Positions 27,872-36,316 of a DNA stretch of 64,000 nucleotides are shown here, one piece after another. The translations under genes and the position numbers were made by a program. The notes under the pieces are model-generated. The model worked only from the letters and a program-made list of their open reading frames with translations. It was not told the DNA's origin and searched no databases. Positions within the stretch are counted from its first letter, which is position 1. The number at the start of each line of letters is the position of its first letter. The DNA is from Saprospiraceae bacterium (GTDB taxonomy: Bacteria > Bacteroidota > Bacteroidia > Chitinophagales > Saprospiraceae), in assembly GCA_022841745.1 (NCBI GenBank), contig JALHQW010000027.1, forward strand, positions 28,997 to 92,996, read 5' to 3'.

Positions 27872-28540
27872 ATGAAAAAATACCTCCTCATAATAGCTTC
27901 TTGTTTTGCCTTCGGCCATGCCATTGGGCAAGATGAAACAGTGGTGGAAAAAACGCCCATCAAACTTAAAGGTGAGGTCGGCATACAGACCAATGCGCTA
28001 TTTGGCCGCCTCTCCAATGATGCCGAGAACGGCCTTGTACAAAACCCCTACCTGCTCGTTGGCAAATTGGGCTTCGGCAACCTTGCCATCCGTTTGGGCG
28101 TGGGCGGCCAGCACGACAAGCAGGTGGACAAAGTGGAGGGCTTCGCCAATACCACCACCACCACCAAGCAGCGCCTCGACCTCCGCCTTGGCATCGAGCG
28201 CCAATACCAACTTGCCGACCGCTGGGTAGGCACCATCGGCGTGGATGCCGTGGCCAATTGGACACAGGACAAAGCCGTGGAGGACAGTGGCTTCGATGTC
28301 ATCACCGAGACCAACGACCTTCAGTACATCGGAGGCGGCCTGGCCGCTGGCGTGAAGTACCAAATCAGCCGACGCCTAAGCATCGGCACCGAGGGCTTTG
28401 TTTACTATACAACCGGCCAAATAACCAAGGGCGAATTCTTCAAAAACTTCCCCGTTGGCGAAGACAAAACCCAAGAATCGGACATCAACAGCCTAAAAAT
28501 CGGCCTGCCCGCCGCCCTCTACCTCAACCTTGAGTTCTAA
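27872..28540 (+). CDS. Outer membrane beta-barrel protein
   Basis: 222 residues from the ATG at 27872, which opens a clean signal peptide (MKKYLLIIASCFAFGHAIGQ); an ATG at 27851 adds seven uncharacteristic residues. The mature chain alternates hydrophobic and polar residues in barrel-like strands (LVGKLGFGNLAIRLGVGG, RLDLRLGIERQYQL, YIGGGLAAGVKYQI) and ends with the aromatic LYLNLEF expected for BAM recognition. Probably co-transcribed with the preceding lipoprotein. Function unknown. Confidence 0.82.
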   Translation: MKKYLLIIASCFAFGHAIGQDETVVEKTPIKLKGEVGIQTNALFGRLSNDAENGLVQNPYLLVGKLGFGNLAIRLGVGGQHDKQVDKVEGFANTTTTTKQRLDLRLGIERQYQLADRWVGTIGVDAVANWTQDKAVEDSGFDVITETNDLQYIGGGLAAGVKYQISRRLSIGTEGFVYYTTGQITKGEFFKNFPVGEDKTQESDINSLKIGLPAALYLNLEF

Positions 28541-28982
28541 AAAAACCTGAAACCATTGGGGGTGAGTTGGCAGTTCGACAGTGGGCAGTGGGCAGTCAGC
28601 TTCTGCTAAACCTTCTCACTCCACCCCTGAAACCATGAAACCATCGGGGGTGAGTTGGCAGTTAGACAGTGGGCAGTGGGCAGTCAGCTTCTGCTAAACC
28701 TTCTCACTCCACCCCTGAAACCCCTGAAACCATCGGGGGTGAGTTGGCAGTTAGACAGTGGGCAGTGGGCAGTCAGCTTCTGCTAAACCTTCTCACTCCA
28801 CCCCTGAAACCATGAAACCATCGGGGGTGAGTTGGCAGTTAGACAGTGGGCAGTGGGCAGTGGGCAGTCAGCTTCTGCTAAACCTTCTCACTCCACCCCT
28901 GAAACCCCTGAAACCATGAAACCCATGAAACCATGAAACCTTTTTCCACCGACTCTTCACAAACTTTTGCAAATTTGAGCTT
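28541..28982. other. Intergenic stretch filled by a tandem array
   Basis: No gene. Apart from short flanks, the whole gap between the barrel protein and the second peroxidase is the 88-bp repeat array (28558-28920) and a run of CTGAAACC/ATGAAACC words up to about 28940. Confidence 0.75.
28558..28920. repeat. Four tandem 88-bp units built from heptamers
   Basis: Units start at 28558, 28646, 28735 and 28823. Each begins GGGGGTGAG, contains GGCAGTT, GACAGTG and GGGCAGT heptamers, and ends CTCACTCCACCCC, so every unit closes into its own hairpin. The fourth unit has one extra heptamer. Units are joined by CTGAAACC and ATGAAACC words. Confidence 0.9.
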
Positions 28983-30113
28983 ATGAAAAATTCCCTTCTT
29001 TCCTTCGCTTTCGTTGCGGCTTGCGCCGCAATGCTCGTGGCTGGTTGCAAGAAAGACGAGAAGCTGCCCTATAAAGGCGAGCAACTCAAGCTGCCCGCCA
29101 CCACCTACAACTACGCTCAACCGGACGTTCCCAACCACTTCAAAGGAGTGGTGGCTCCATCCAAATTCGGCGTTACTGACGAGGGGGCCACGCTGGGCCG
29201 TGTACTATTCTATGACAAGAAGCTGTCGAAGAACAACACGACCGCCTGCGCCTCCTGCCACCTGCAATCCAATGCTTTTGCCGATGTATCGAAGGGCAGT
29301 CTTGGCTTTGACGGCGGCATCACCTCCCGCAACTCCATGTCCATCGTGAACGTGTCCATGCAACGGGATTTCTTCTGGGACCTCCGTGAGAACAAACTGG
29401 AGTCCATGGTGCTCAAGCCCATCAAGAACCACATCGAAATGGGCGTGGAAGACTTGGACAAGCTGGAGGTGAAGCTGGCAGCAACCGACTACTATGCCGA
29501 CCTGTTCAAGGCAGCTTATGGCGATGAACAAATCACTTCCGAGCGCATCGCCGATGCCATGAGCCAGTTCTTGCGCTCCATGATGTCCACTAATGCCAAG
29601 GTTGACGAAGGCCAGTTTCAGCCACAGCTTTCGGCTTTGGAGCAGGAGGGCATGAACCTGTTCTTCGGTCAGGCCCTTTGCGGCTCTTGCCACGGTGGCC
29701 GCAACCTGAACGAGGCATTTATAGGGTTGCGTGACACCATCCCAAGCTTCTACAACGATGGCCGCCCTCGTGCCAATATTGGCCTCGACATGGAATACAC
29801 CGACCCAGGCATGGGTGCGCTGTCCCCGGGTGAAGATGGCGTTTTCAAAGTGCCTTCGCTCCGCAACGTGGCCCTCACCGGCCCCTACATGCACGATGGC
29901 CGCTTCGCAACGCTGATGGACGTGGTGAACCACTACAACAGCGATATCCAGAAGCACCCGAACCTCGATGCTCGCCTTCGTGATTGGGAGGGCAACCCTT
30001 GGAGGCTCAACTTGAACGACCAGCAAAAACAGGCGCTCGTTGCCTTCTTGCACACGCTCACCGACAACAGCTTGGTGACCGACGAAAAGTTTTCAAACCC
30101 ATTTGCTGAATAA
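28983..30113 (+). CDS. Di-heme cytochrome c peroxidase (MauG/CcpA family) lipoprotein
   Basis: 376 residues, paralogous to the peroxidase at 10759-11925. Lipobox MLVAGC at Cys22. Heme sites: CASCH (89-93) and CGSCH (233-237). MHDGRFATLMDVVNHYNSD marks the C-terminal domain. Both domains are complete, so peroxide reduction in the periplasm is likely. The presence of two such enzymes in one window suggests a repeated need for peroxide removal or MauG-like oxidation. The gene is preceded by the 88-bp array and ends at a strong terminator (30166). Confidence 0.92.
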   Translation: MKNSLLSFAFVAACAAMLVAGCKKDEKLPYKGEQLKLPATTYNYAQPDVPNHFKGVVAPSKFGVTDEGATLGRVLFYDKKLSKNNTTACASCHLQSNAFADVSKGSLGFDGGITSRNSMSIVNVSMQRDFFWDLRENKLESMVLKPIKNHIEMGVEDLDKLEVKLAATDYYADLFKAAYGDEQITSERIADAMSQFLRSMMSTNAKVDEGQFQPQLSALEQEGMNLFFGQALCGSCHGGRNLNEAFIGLRDTIPSFYNDGRPRANIGLDMEYTDPGMGALSPGEDGVFKVPSLRNVALTGPYMHDGRFATLMDVVNHYNSDIQKHPNLDARLRDWEGNPWRLNLNDQQKQALVAFLHTLTDNSLVTDEKFSNPFAE

Positions 30114-30165
30114 ATCCAACTTTCAAGCGCACACTACTTTTAAAGGCTTTTTATTTTGAACTGAG

Positions 30166-30200
30166 AGCGGCTGCTGGTGATACCGGCAGCCGCTTTTTTT
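30166..30200 (+). terminator. Terminator after the second peroxidase
   Basis: AGCGGCTGCTGG (30166-30177) pairs with CCGGCAGCCGCT (30183-30194), with one G-T pair, followed by T7. Confidence 0.8.
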
Positions 30201-30877
30201 CATTGCTTTAGTGTTTTCAAGTAAAACTCCACGAACTCCTCCACCCGCTTCCGTCGGTATTGCATGATGAAACGGGGGTGCGGCAGCGGCACTACCCTAT
30301 CAAAAAAACCTTCCTGCTGGTTGAATTTTGAAAGGAACTTGAAGTTCTGCCCTTCGCCGAGGCAAAAGCAAACCTCTCGGTTCATGCCCAGGGACAACAG
30401 CCCATTCAGGTGGTAGCGGATGAGCGGCAGCATGGCCTCCTGCAGGGGTTTTTCATCGTAATAATTGTAGTTCACCCCGTTTTTCACAAAACCAAAAGGC
30501 ACCACCGAGTTGAGGAAGAATTGGCTGTAGAAAGCCTCCAATCCGCCATAGCCATGCACCACCTTGTAAATAAACTGCGCCGAGAGTTCTTCCTTTTTGT
30601 CAAAACTGTTTGGTATGCCACATTCCCGTTCCAGGCGCACGGGGTCGGTAAAGGCCACATTGGTGACACCTGCACCAAACCTGCCCGGATTGATGCCGAG
30701 GATGAGGGTTCTGGGCCGCTCATCATGGTAATATTTCGCTAAAAAAGCCTTGAAAACACGGGAAGTTTCAGGAAGTGTTTGTAACGGAAGCAGCCATTCC
30801 ACGCCATCGGGCACAGGCGGCAGGTGGTCGTGGAGGTCGGTGAAATGCTGATGAAGTCGGTTGTCAATGGTGGCCAT
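30200..30877 (-). CDS. SMUG2-like uracil-DNA glycosylase family protein
   Basis: 225 residues, cytoplasmic. The family motif LGINPGRFGAGVTNVAF contains the active-site loop of SMUG-type glycosylases (GINPG, then a glycine-rich segment). The second motif is PLPHPRF near the C-terminus, corresponding to the DNA-intercalating HPSP-like loop. This matches the DUF4918/SMUG2 branch, thought to excise uracil or related damaged bases. It stands alone, convergent with the second peroxidase gene. Confidence 0.85.
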   Translation of the reverse strand: MATIDNRLHQHFTDLHDHLPPVPDGVEWLLPLQTLPETSRVFKAFLAKYYHDERPRTLILGINPGRFGAGVTNVAFTDPVRLERECGIPNSFDKKEELSAQFIYKVVHGYGGLEAFYSQFFLNSVVPFGFVKNGVNYNYYDEKPLQEAMLPLIRYHLNGLLSLGMNREVCFCLGEGQNFKFLSKFNQQEGFFDRVVPLPHPRFIMQYRRKRVEEFVEFYLKTLKQ

Positions 30878-30952
30878 GAAGGATTTTTGGGCAAAAATAG
30901 TTGCCCCTTCGCAAACCGAGACTGTGGTTCCTGTTCACAGGTAGGTGACCAT

Positions 30953-30990
30953 AAAAAAGCCCGCCCCCAAATTCATGGGAGCGGGCTTTT
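30953..30990 (-). terminator. Terminator of the peptide transporter gene
   Basis: AAAAGCCCGC (30955-30964) mirrors GCGGGCTTTT (30981-30990). On the minus strand it lies downstream of the transporter stop at 31027. Confidence 0.75.
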
Positions 30991-31026
30991 CCTTATGCGA
31001 TTAAGCAGCCAAAACAAAGAATAGGA

Positions 31027-32619
31027 TTATTGCACACCGTGCATCCACTTCTTCAGTATGGGTGAAATAAGCAGCAATAAAGCAGCAGCAGCAAGGGTGA
31101 CATAAACGCCCCATTGCATGTAAACATCCGCAAAAGCCCCAAGCGCCGTGGCGGCATCAGTCCCTTCGGCGGGCGAGGCAATTTGTTTGCCCAGTTCACC
31201 GGCTATTTTATGTGCAAAAGCGATGGAAAGGAACCAAGCACCCATGATGAATCCTACCATTTGGCCAGGTGCCAGTTTCGTTACCACCGATAGGCCAACA
31301 GGGGATATACTCAACTCGCCCGTGGTGTGCAACAAGTACATGACAACGAGGTAAATCACAGGTATCAAAGCACCAGAACCGACCCCTGCCATCACGCTCT
31401 TGGCACCTAACACGATGACCCAGAAGCCGAGGGCAATTTGAATCAAGCCATAAAAAAACTTCATGGGCGTGCGTGGTTCTTTGCCAGCCTTCGAAAGCTT
31501 AATCCAAATCCAGGCAAACACCGGGGCGAACAGCATGATGAACAACGGGTTCAGCGACTGGAACTGGCCAGCAGTGATGCCATGCCGGTTCACGTAGCGG
31601 TCAGCGAGGATGGTCAGCGAGCCGCCCGCCTGCTCGAACAGCGTCCAGAAAATCATGTGGAAAAAGAACAGCGCCAGAAATACCAGCAACCGCTGGCCGT
31701 TCACGCCTTTTGTGTCGCCGTGGCCCTCCTCCAACGCTTTATCGGTCAGTGCAAAATAAAGCACATATCCCAGCACACCTATGCCACTGGCGATGAGAAT
31801 CCAATCGGTCAGTTTTTCAAAATTGATGAGGAAGGCAAACAGCGGCACCGAAATCAAGGAAAGCAAGACGATGATTTGCCCACGGGTCATGCCGCCAAAG
31901 AAGGGCTGCTTGAGCTGCTCCGGGTTTGGTGGATTGCCCTTGTCTTCGTACTTCGACATATTGTTCCAGAAAACGACGATGCCAAGCAACATACCGATGC
32001 CGGCGGCCAAGAACCCAAGTCCCCAGTTGTAGGTCTGGGCCAAGTAGGCGCAGGTCAGTGGTGCGAGGAAAGCACCGATATTGATGCCCATGTAAAATAT
32101 GGTAAACGCACCGTCCTTCCGGTTGTCGTTTTTGTCATAAAACGTGCCGAGGAAGCTGGAAATATTCGGCTTGAAAAAGCCGTTGCCCACGGCAAGCAGA
32201 CCAAGGCCGATGAAGAAAATAGTCTCGTTGCTGCCAGTAAAGGCATTGCCAGCAAGGATAAACTGCGCTGCTGCCATGCAGATACCGCCCAACAGGATGG
32301 TGCGGCGAAAGCCCAATATTCTATCGGCAATCATGCCGCCGATCACAGGCGCTGCATAGAGCAAGGCGTTAAAAGCACCATAAATGCCATAGGCCCTTGC
32401 ATCGGCCTCACCTTGTACCATTTGCTTGAACAGAACCCCGGTCATGTAGAGCACCAAGAACGACCTCATGCCATAGAAGGAAAAGCGCTCCCAGAGTTCT
32501 GCGAAGAAAAGCGTAAAGAGGGCCTTGGGATGTGTCTTGCGTTGCGAGAGCACCACCAACGGCACCCATACCAGCACGAACGCCCATCCGACCAACATAA
32601 AAATCAATGCTGAATCCAT
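31027..32619 (-). CDS. POT/PTR family proton-coupled oligopeptide transporter
   Basis: 530 residues from the ATG at 32619 (a TTG two codons upstream is possible). Inner membrane symporter for di- and tripeptides. The first segment carries the family motif FAELWERFSFYGMRSFLVLY (ExxERFxYYG). About 14 hydrophobic segments are visible, with GNGFFKPNISS in the middle and the GELSISPVGLSVVTKLAP stretch near helix 10. With DPP4 in the same window, uptake of X-Pro type dipeptides is a plausible joint task, but the genes are 28 kb apart. A terminator follows at 30953. Confidence 0.92.
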   Translation of the reverse strand: MDSALIFMLVGWAFVLVWVPLVVLSQRKTHPKALFTLFFAELWERFSFYGMRSFLVLYMTGVLFKQMVQGEADARAYGIYGAFNALLYAAPVIGGMIADRILGFRRTILLGGICMAAAQFILAGNAFTGSNETIFFIGLGLLAVGNGFFKPNISSFLGTFYDKNDNRKDGAFTIFYMGINIGAFLAPLTCAYLAQTYNWGLGFLAAGIGMLLGIVVFWNNMSKYEDKGNPPNPEQLKQPFFGGMTRGQIIVLLSLISVPLFAFLINFEKLTDWILIASGIGVLGYVLYFALTDKALEEGHGDTKGVNGQRLLVFLALFFFHMIFWTLFEQAGGSLTILADRYVNRHGITAGQFQSLNPLFIMLFAPVFAWIWIKLSKAGKEPRTPMKFFYGLIQIALGFWVIVLGAKSVMAGVGSGALIPVIYLVVMYLLHTTGELSISPVGLSVVTKLAPGQMVGFIMGAWFLSIAFAHKIAGELGKQIASPAEGTDAATALGAFADVYMQWGVYVTLAAAALLLLISPILKKWMHGVQ

Positions 32620-32795
32620 ACTCAAGTTTTTAATTTGGAAAGCTGACTGTCCAAGCCTTAGGCCTTGGCCAGCAAGGCCACCTTAGTTAGGTTTGTTAGT
32701 AATTGAATGGGATTTTGGGTTTCAAAAAGCGCCTAAATGTAGCGCAATTTTGAAACCGAGCACTACAAATCCAAAATTTTGTTCCCCGCTGCATT

Positions 32796-33431
32796 TCATT
32801 GCGCCGAACTATCGGGTGCTGGCACGGGTACTTGTCCTTCGACTTCCAGCTTCCAGCCCATGCTCTCGGCCATGAAGCGCATTGTCTCCAATAGGCTGTT
32901 GCGCTGCGTGGTGGCATTCTGGATGAGGTCGCTTTCAAGCGCCTTTTTGCGGATGAAGTCCTTGGCCTTGGCGTTCAGTTTGTTGTAGTCTTCCGTGGAA
33001 AATTCGTTGAAAAAACCTTCCTGCACGTCGTAGTAGTCAAGGTCATGTTCTATGGACAAAATCTCGGCAGGTGGGATGCCGCTCAAGCGGATGGTCTTGG
33101 TGGCGGCGTCGGAGGTTATTTTCATCTTCTCCAAATCATAGCCGACCGATACCTTGGCCTTCACCCGGATCAGGGCTTTTTTACGGAAAAAACTCAGGTC
33201 GTAGCCGTAGTAGTCTTGGTAGTCGTAAATCTCGGAGAAATAGCCCTCCACCGTTATCAGCTTGGCCACCTGTTTGATGCGCTCCAGCAGCACCACGCCA
33301 TTCTCCTTCACCACGGCTTCCTGCCGCTTGAAGTACCATCGAGTGAGCAATATGCCTGCGGCAAAGACCGCCACAAGGGTGAAAAGGAGGAGGTATTTGT
33401 TCATGGGGGAAGGGGGAGTTGGCTGCGACAT
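32796..33431 (-). CDS. DUF4230 membrane-anchored protein
   Basis: 211 residues; the ATG at 33431 gives a nine-residue preface before MNKYLLLFTLVAVFAAGILL, so the ATG at 33404 may be the true start. One N-terminal transmembrane helix is followed by the DUF4230 domain (ITVEGYFSEIYDY, KALIRVKAKVSVGYDLEKM, GIPPAEILSIEHDLDYYDV). The family is common in Bacteroidota and uncharacterised; it is expected to face the periplasm. A large hairpin (33451-33555) lies just upstream. Confidence 0.85.
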   Translation of the reverse strand: MSQPTPPSPMNKYLLLFTLVAVFAAGILLTRWYFKRQEAVVKENGVVLLERIKQVAKLITVEGYFSEIYDYQDYYGYDLSFFRKKALIRVKAKVSVGYDLEKMKITSDAATKTIRLSGIPPAEILSIEHDLDYYDVQEGFFNEFSTEDYNKLNAKAKDFIRKKALESDLIQNATTQRNSLLETMRFMAESMGWKLEVEGQVPVPAPDSSAQ

Positions 33432-33450
33432 AATTTGATTTCAGATTTAA

Positions 33451-33555
33451 GAACTTGTCCCGAAAGCTCGGGATAGACGATTTCAGATGTATGATTGGGG
33501 GCGCCCGGCAAATCTAAAATCTAAAATCGTCTATCCCGAGCTTTCGGGACAAGTT
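33451..33555. repeat. Inverted repeat between two minus-strand genes
   Basis: The arm beginning GAACTTGTCCCGAAAGCTCG (33451-33483) is mirrored at about 33523-33555. The loop holds AAATCTA heptamers. It lies between the DUF3108 gene stop and the DUF4230 gene start and may act as a terminator or mRNA stabiliser. Confidence 0.85.
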
Positions 33556-33588
33556 CTGAAATCTTATATCAAACCTGCCAGGGCGAAC

Positions 33589-34521
33589 TTAAAGCTTTGC
33601 TTTGATTGGCCAGCGAAGCCCTTTGTGCTTGTGCAGCACCGCCTTCACCGACCCCACCGACAGCGGCGACTCGATGATGAGCGGCAGGCGGTTGGCATCG
33701 TCCGTGACCCAGACGTTGATGGTGGCGCCTTCCGGGAAGACCCGGCCCGGTATCACTTCTGGCGAAAACCGTTGGGTGTTGTACTTGCCGAGGTCACGGA
33801 TGTCCTTGCCTGATTCCCGGCCATTGTAGCGCACCTTGAGCGGCCACATTTCCTTGTCCATGAAGATTTTGATGGGAAAGGAGTCGCCGACCTTCATCTT
33901 GGAATAGTCCACGTTGCGGGCGTGGTAGAGGATGCTCACAATGTCGTGCATGCACGGCTCTATCTTGAAATCGTGGTGCTCCCTGATGTCGTTGATGGCT
34001 TTGCCCCGGTCGTTGTGCACTTTTCGGCGGCTTTGGTCATAGCCCAGGTAATCATAAAGTCGGTACTTGCCCTCCTCTATCTGCCGGATGCCCATGATGG
34101 GCAGGCCCGTTTCCTTCTGCACCCAGGTATCGTAGTAGTCCCGCACCCGAAAGAACCAGTCGTAGCTTTCGTAGGTTTTGCCGACCACCTTGAAGTGCCA
34201 TTGGTCGTCTTCGTCTATGACCTTGAAAGTCATTTCGCCCGCCGAGAGCCAAACCAAGCCCCAGTTGTAGTAAAGTTTGTAGGTAAGTTCCTCGCCGCTT
34301 TGGTAGGTGGTGTTATTGGTGACGCAAGGGGAGTATTCGTAGCCGCCAAACTTGTTTGGCTGGCTTGTGCTATTGGAGTCAGCCAAACAAGTTTGGCGGC
34401 TACTATCCCCGTTTTTGGCGAAGCCGAAAAAAAGAAAAACCGTTGCCAATAAACTGAAATTGAGCGACTTACGGAAGCGCTTGAATAGAAAAACGCAATT
34501 GCCAAAACCTCGGCAACCCAC
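33589..34521 (-). CDS. DUF3108 domain protein
   Basis: 310 residues if started at the GTG at 34521; a TTG at 34590 would add residues coded entirely by the TACTTTG repeat (VQSKKYNVQSKK). No ATG exists before the domain, so the start is uncertain. A hydrophobic segment (FSLLATVFLFFGFA) indicates export. The DUF3108 domain follows (GEELTYKLYYNWGLVWLSAGEMTFKV, then MHDIVSILYHARN and PLIIESPLSVGSVKAVL). The family is periplasmic and uncharacterised. A 24-bp inverted repeat (34339-34403) is read in frame just after the signal, giving an Asn/Ser-rich linker. Confidence 0.85.
   Translation of the reverse strand: MGCRGFGNCVFLFKRFRKSLNFSLLATVFLFFGFAKNGDSSRQTCLADSNSTSQPNKFGGYEYSPCVTNNTTYQSGEELTYKLYYNWGLVWLSAGEMTFKVIDEDDQWHFKVVGKTYESYDWFFRVRDYYDTWVQKETGLPIMGIRQIEEGKYRLYDYLGYDQSRRKVHNDRGKAINDIREHHDFKIEPCMHDIVSILYHARNVDYSKMKVGDSFPIKIFMDKEMWPLKVRYNGRESGKDIRDLGKYNTQRFSPEVIPGRVFPEGATINVWVTDDANRLPLIIESPLSVGSVKAVLHKHKGLRWPIKAKL
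34339..34403. repeat. 24-bp inverted repeat within the DUF3108 gene
   Basis: GTAGCCGCCAAACTTGTTTG (start of 34339-34362) is mirrored without mismatch at 34380-34403; the loop is 17 bases. Confidence 0.9.
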
Positions 34522-34578
34522 ATTTTCCTTTTTACTTTGTACATTGTACTTTTTACTTTGTACCTTTTCCTTTTCCAG
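34522..34578. repeat. Heptamer tract TACTTTG at a gene junction
   Basis: Words TACTTTG, TACATTG and TACTTTT follow each other in 7-base phase. The tract spans the end of the flippase-like gene and the start region of the DUF3108 gene. The same word occurs at 49607-49650. Confidence 0.8.
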
Positions 34579-35557
34579 TTTTAGTTTCAAGGCCGATAGA
34601 TTTTAGAATGTTCACTTGGACGATAAACACCAGACCGAGTAACGCCGGCACCACGATGTTTATTACGAACAAAGAGAAGGTAGCGGCCAAGATGTCCACA
34701 CGGTCATCGGTAAAAAATCCCCAAATATAGAGGGCGATTTCGCCACGGGCCAGCAGCCCCATTGCCGGAGGCAACGGCACGCTCGCCTGTACGAGGAAGA
34801 TGGTCGCTATGCCCGCCATGCCAGCCAGCCAGGGGGCGGGCACCCCGTAGAATTGCAGCAAAAGATAGTACTGTGTACAGAAGGTTGCGTACCGCAAAAA
34901 GGCATACCACATTGCCCGCCCCAATTCCCGACGATGGTAATTGCGCAGCATGGAGAGCTGGTTAAGCGGTTTGCGCAGGCGCTCCGCAAATGGCAGCCGC
35001 TTGGCCAGCACCACTGCAAGGTCAATATTGAAATAGGCGAAGAACGAAAGCCCAAGAAATGTCGCCCCTAGGCTCATGGCCACTGCCACGATGTAAGGCT
35101 CCGGCTCCAGGTACTTGCCGTAAAAATAGATGCCGCCCATCAGCCCCAGCGTCAGCAGTACCAGCAACTGCGCCATGCTGCCTACCACCGTGCTGATGAC
35201 CGCCTTCCAGCCCTGCCCTTCTTCCACGAAAAGCAGCCTGCCACCGTACTCCCCTACCCTATTCGGCGTGAAGATGCCGATGGTCGAGCCAGCCAATATG
35301 GCCTTCAGCTTCTGCCAAAAATTGATTTTGGTGAAACTCCTCGTCAGTTCATGCCATTTGAGGGCTTCAAGTGCTTGATTGAGCGGGGCAAGCAGCAACA
35401 CGGCCACGGACCAGAGCAGGTTAGGGTAAGTGAAATGCTGCACAAAGGCTGCCCAAAGCTCCTCCGCTTGTTGCTTCGCAAACACTTGGCGGTAAATCGC
35501 CCATGCCAATAGCCCTGTTATGAGGAGCTTGGCGAGAAGGTTGAGGGTGAGTTTCAA
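34553..35557 (-). CDS. Lysylphosphatidylglycerol synthase TM-region / flippase-like membrane protein
   Basis: 334 residues from the TTG at 35557 (KLTLNLLAKLLITGLL). A longer TTG start at 35614 would add QFPQFLQFPNFP, which is the AATTGGG repeat translated and is unlikely to be native. Eight or so transmembrane segments are visible, with the UPF0104 landmarks ALKWHELTRSF, GIFTPNRVGEYGGR and the SVPLPPAMGLLARGE loop. Related proteins flip or aminoacylate lipids in the inner membrane. The last residues (KTGKGKGTK) run into the TACTTTG repeat. Confidence 0.85.
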   Translation of the reverse strand: MKLTLNLLAKLLITGLLAWAIYRQVFAKQQAEELWAAFVQHFTYPNLLWSVAVLLLAPLNQALEALKWHELTRSFTKINFWQKLKAILAGSTIGIFTPNRVGEYGGRLLFVEEGQGWKAVISTVVGSMAQLLVLLTLGLMGGIYFYGKYLEPEPYIVAVAMSLGATFLGLSFFAYFNIDLAVVLAKRLPFAERLRKPLNQLSMLRNYHRRELGRAMWYAFLRYATFCTQYYLLLQFYGVPAPWLAGMAGIATIFLVQASVPLPPAMGLLARGEIALYIWGFFTDDRVDILAATFSLFVINIVVPALLGLVFIVQVNILKSIGLETKTGKGKGTK

Positions 35558-35641
35558 GTTGGAAATTGGGAAATTGGGAAATTGGAGAAATTGGGGAAAT
35601 TGCCCGACAACCAATTTCCTAATTTCTCAATTTCCCAATTT
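35557..35641. repeat. Foldback tract of AAATTGGG words
   Basis: Four AAATTGGG-like units of 8-9 bases are followed after CCCGACAACC by four complementary CCAATTTC units. It lies in the divergent gap between the flippase-like gene and ruvC, and a similar tract is at 54763-54830. Confidence 0.85.
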
Positions 35642-35659
35642 CATTTACAGTGGCGAAGT

Positions 35660-35667
35660 TAGCTTTG
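35660..35667 (+). promoter_or_regulatory. -7 element of ruvC
   Basis: TAGCTTTG matches TAnnTTTG and ends 7 bases before the ATG, implying a leaderless or nearly leaderless transcript. Confidence 0.5.
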
Positions 35668-35674
35668 CTGTGCA

Positions 35675-36235
35675 ATGACAGAAACAAAAAAATATCGCCT
35701 GCTCGGCATTGACCCTGGCACCAACGTCCTTGGCTATGGCATCCTGGAGGTGGAGAACCGACAATTGAGCCTCGTGGCGCTGGGTGTCATCACGATGCAA
35801 CAGCTTGAGGAACAGCAACTTAAATTGAAAAAAATCTTTGAGGGGGTACAGTCGCTCATCCGGCAGTACGGCCCGACGGAACTGGCCATCGAAGCACCGT
35901 TTTATGCCAAAAACGTACAGTCCATGCTGAAGCTGGGGCGGGCGCAGGGGGTGGCCATTGCGGCAGCGATGACGATGGACTTGGAGGTGACGGAGTACTC
36001 GCCGAAGAAAATCAAGCAGTCGGTAACGGGCAACGGGAATGCGGCCAAGGAACAGGTGGCGGCCATGTTGGAGACCATCTTCAAATGTAAAATCGAGGAA
36101 AAATACTTGGATGCGACCGATGCGCTGGCCACGGCGGTCTGCCATTTTTACCAATCAAAATCGGCACTGGGCGGTGGGAAGAAATTCAAGGATTGGTCTG
36201 CATTTGTGAAGCAAAATCCGCAGAAGAAGGTATAA
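35675..36235 (+). CDS. ruvC: Crossover junction endodeoxyribonuclease RuvC
   Basis: Resolves Holliday junctions with RuvAB during recombination. 186 residues, slightly longer than E. coli RuvC. The four acidic catalytic residues are visible: Asp13 in LLGIDPGT, Glu73 in AIEAPFYAKN, Asp146 and Asp149 in LDATDALATAVCH. The LKLGRAQGVA helix is typical. The gene is isolated and divergent from the membrane protein gene across the AATTGGG hairpin. Confidence 0.96.
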   Translation: MTETKKYRLLGIDPGTNVLGYGILEVENRQLSLVALGVITMQQLEEQQLKLKKIFEGVQSLIRQYGPTELAIEAPFYAKNVQSMLKLGRAQGVAIAAAMTMDLEVTEYSPKKIKQSVTGNGNAAKEQVAAMLETIFKCKIEEKYLDATDALATAVCHFYQSKSALGGGKKFKDWSAFVKQNPQKKV

Positions 36236-36316
36236 GAGGTTACAGTTCTTTTCAATATTGTTGTCGCAGCTCTTTTTTAGAGACTACCTTAGGGCGATTG
36301 AGTTACCCTTGGTTTG

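Noticed and set aside
28558..28920. CRISPR array
   Set aside because: The units are contiguous 88-bp hairpins without unique spacers, and no cas gene is nearby.
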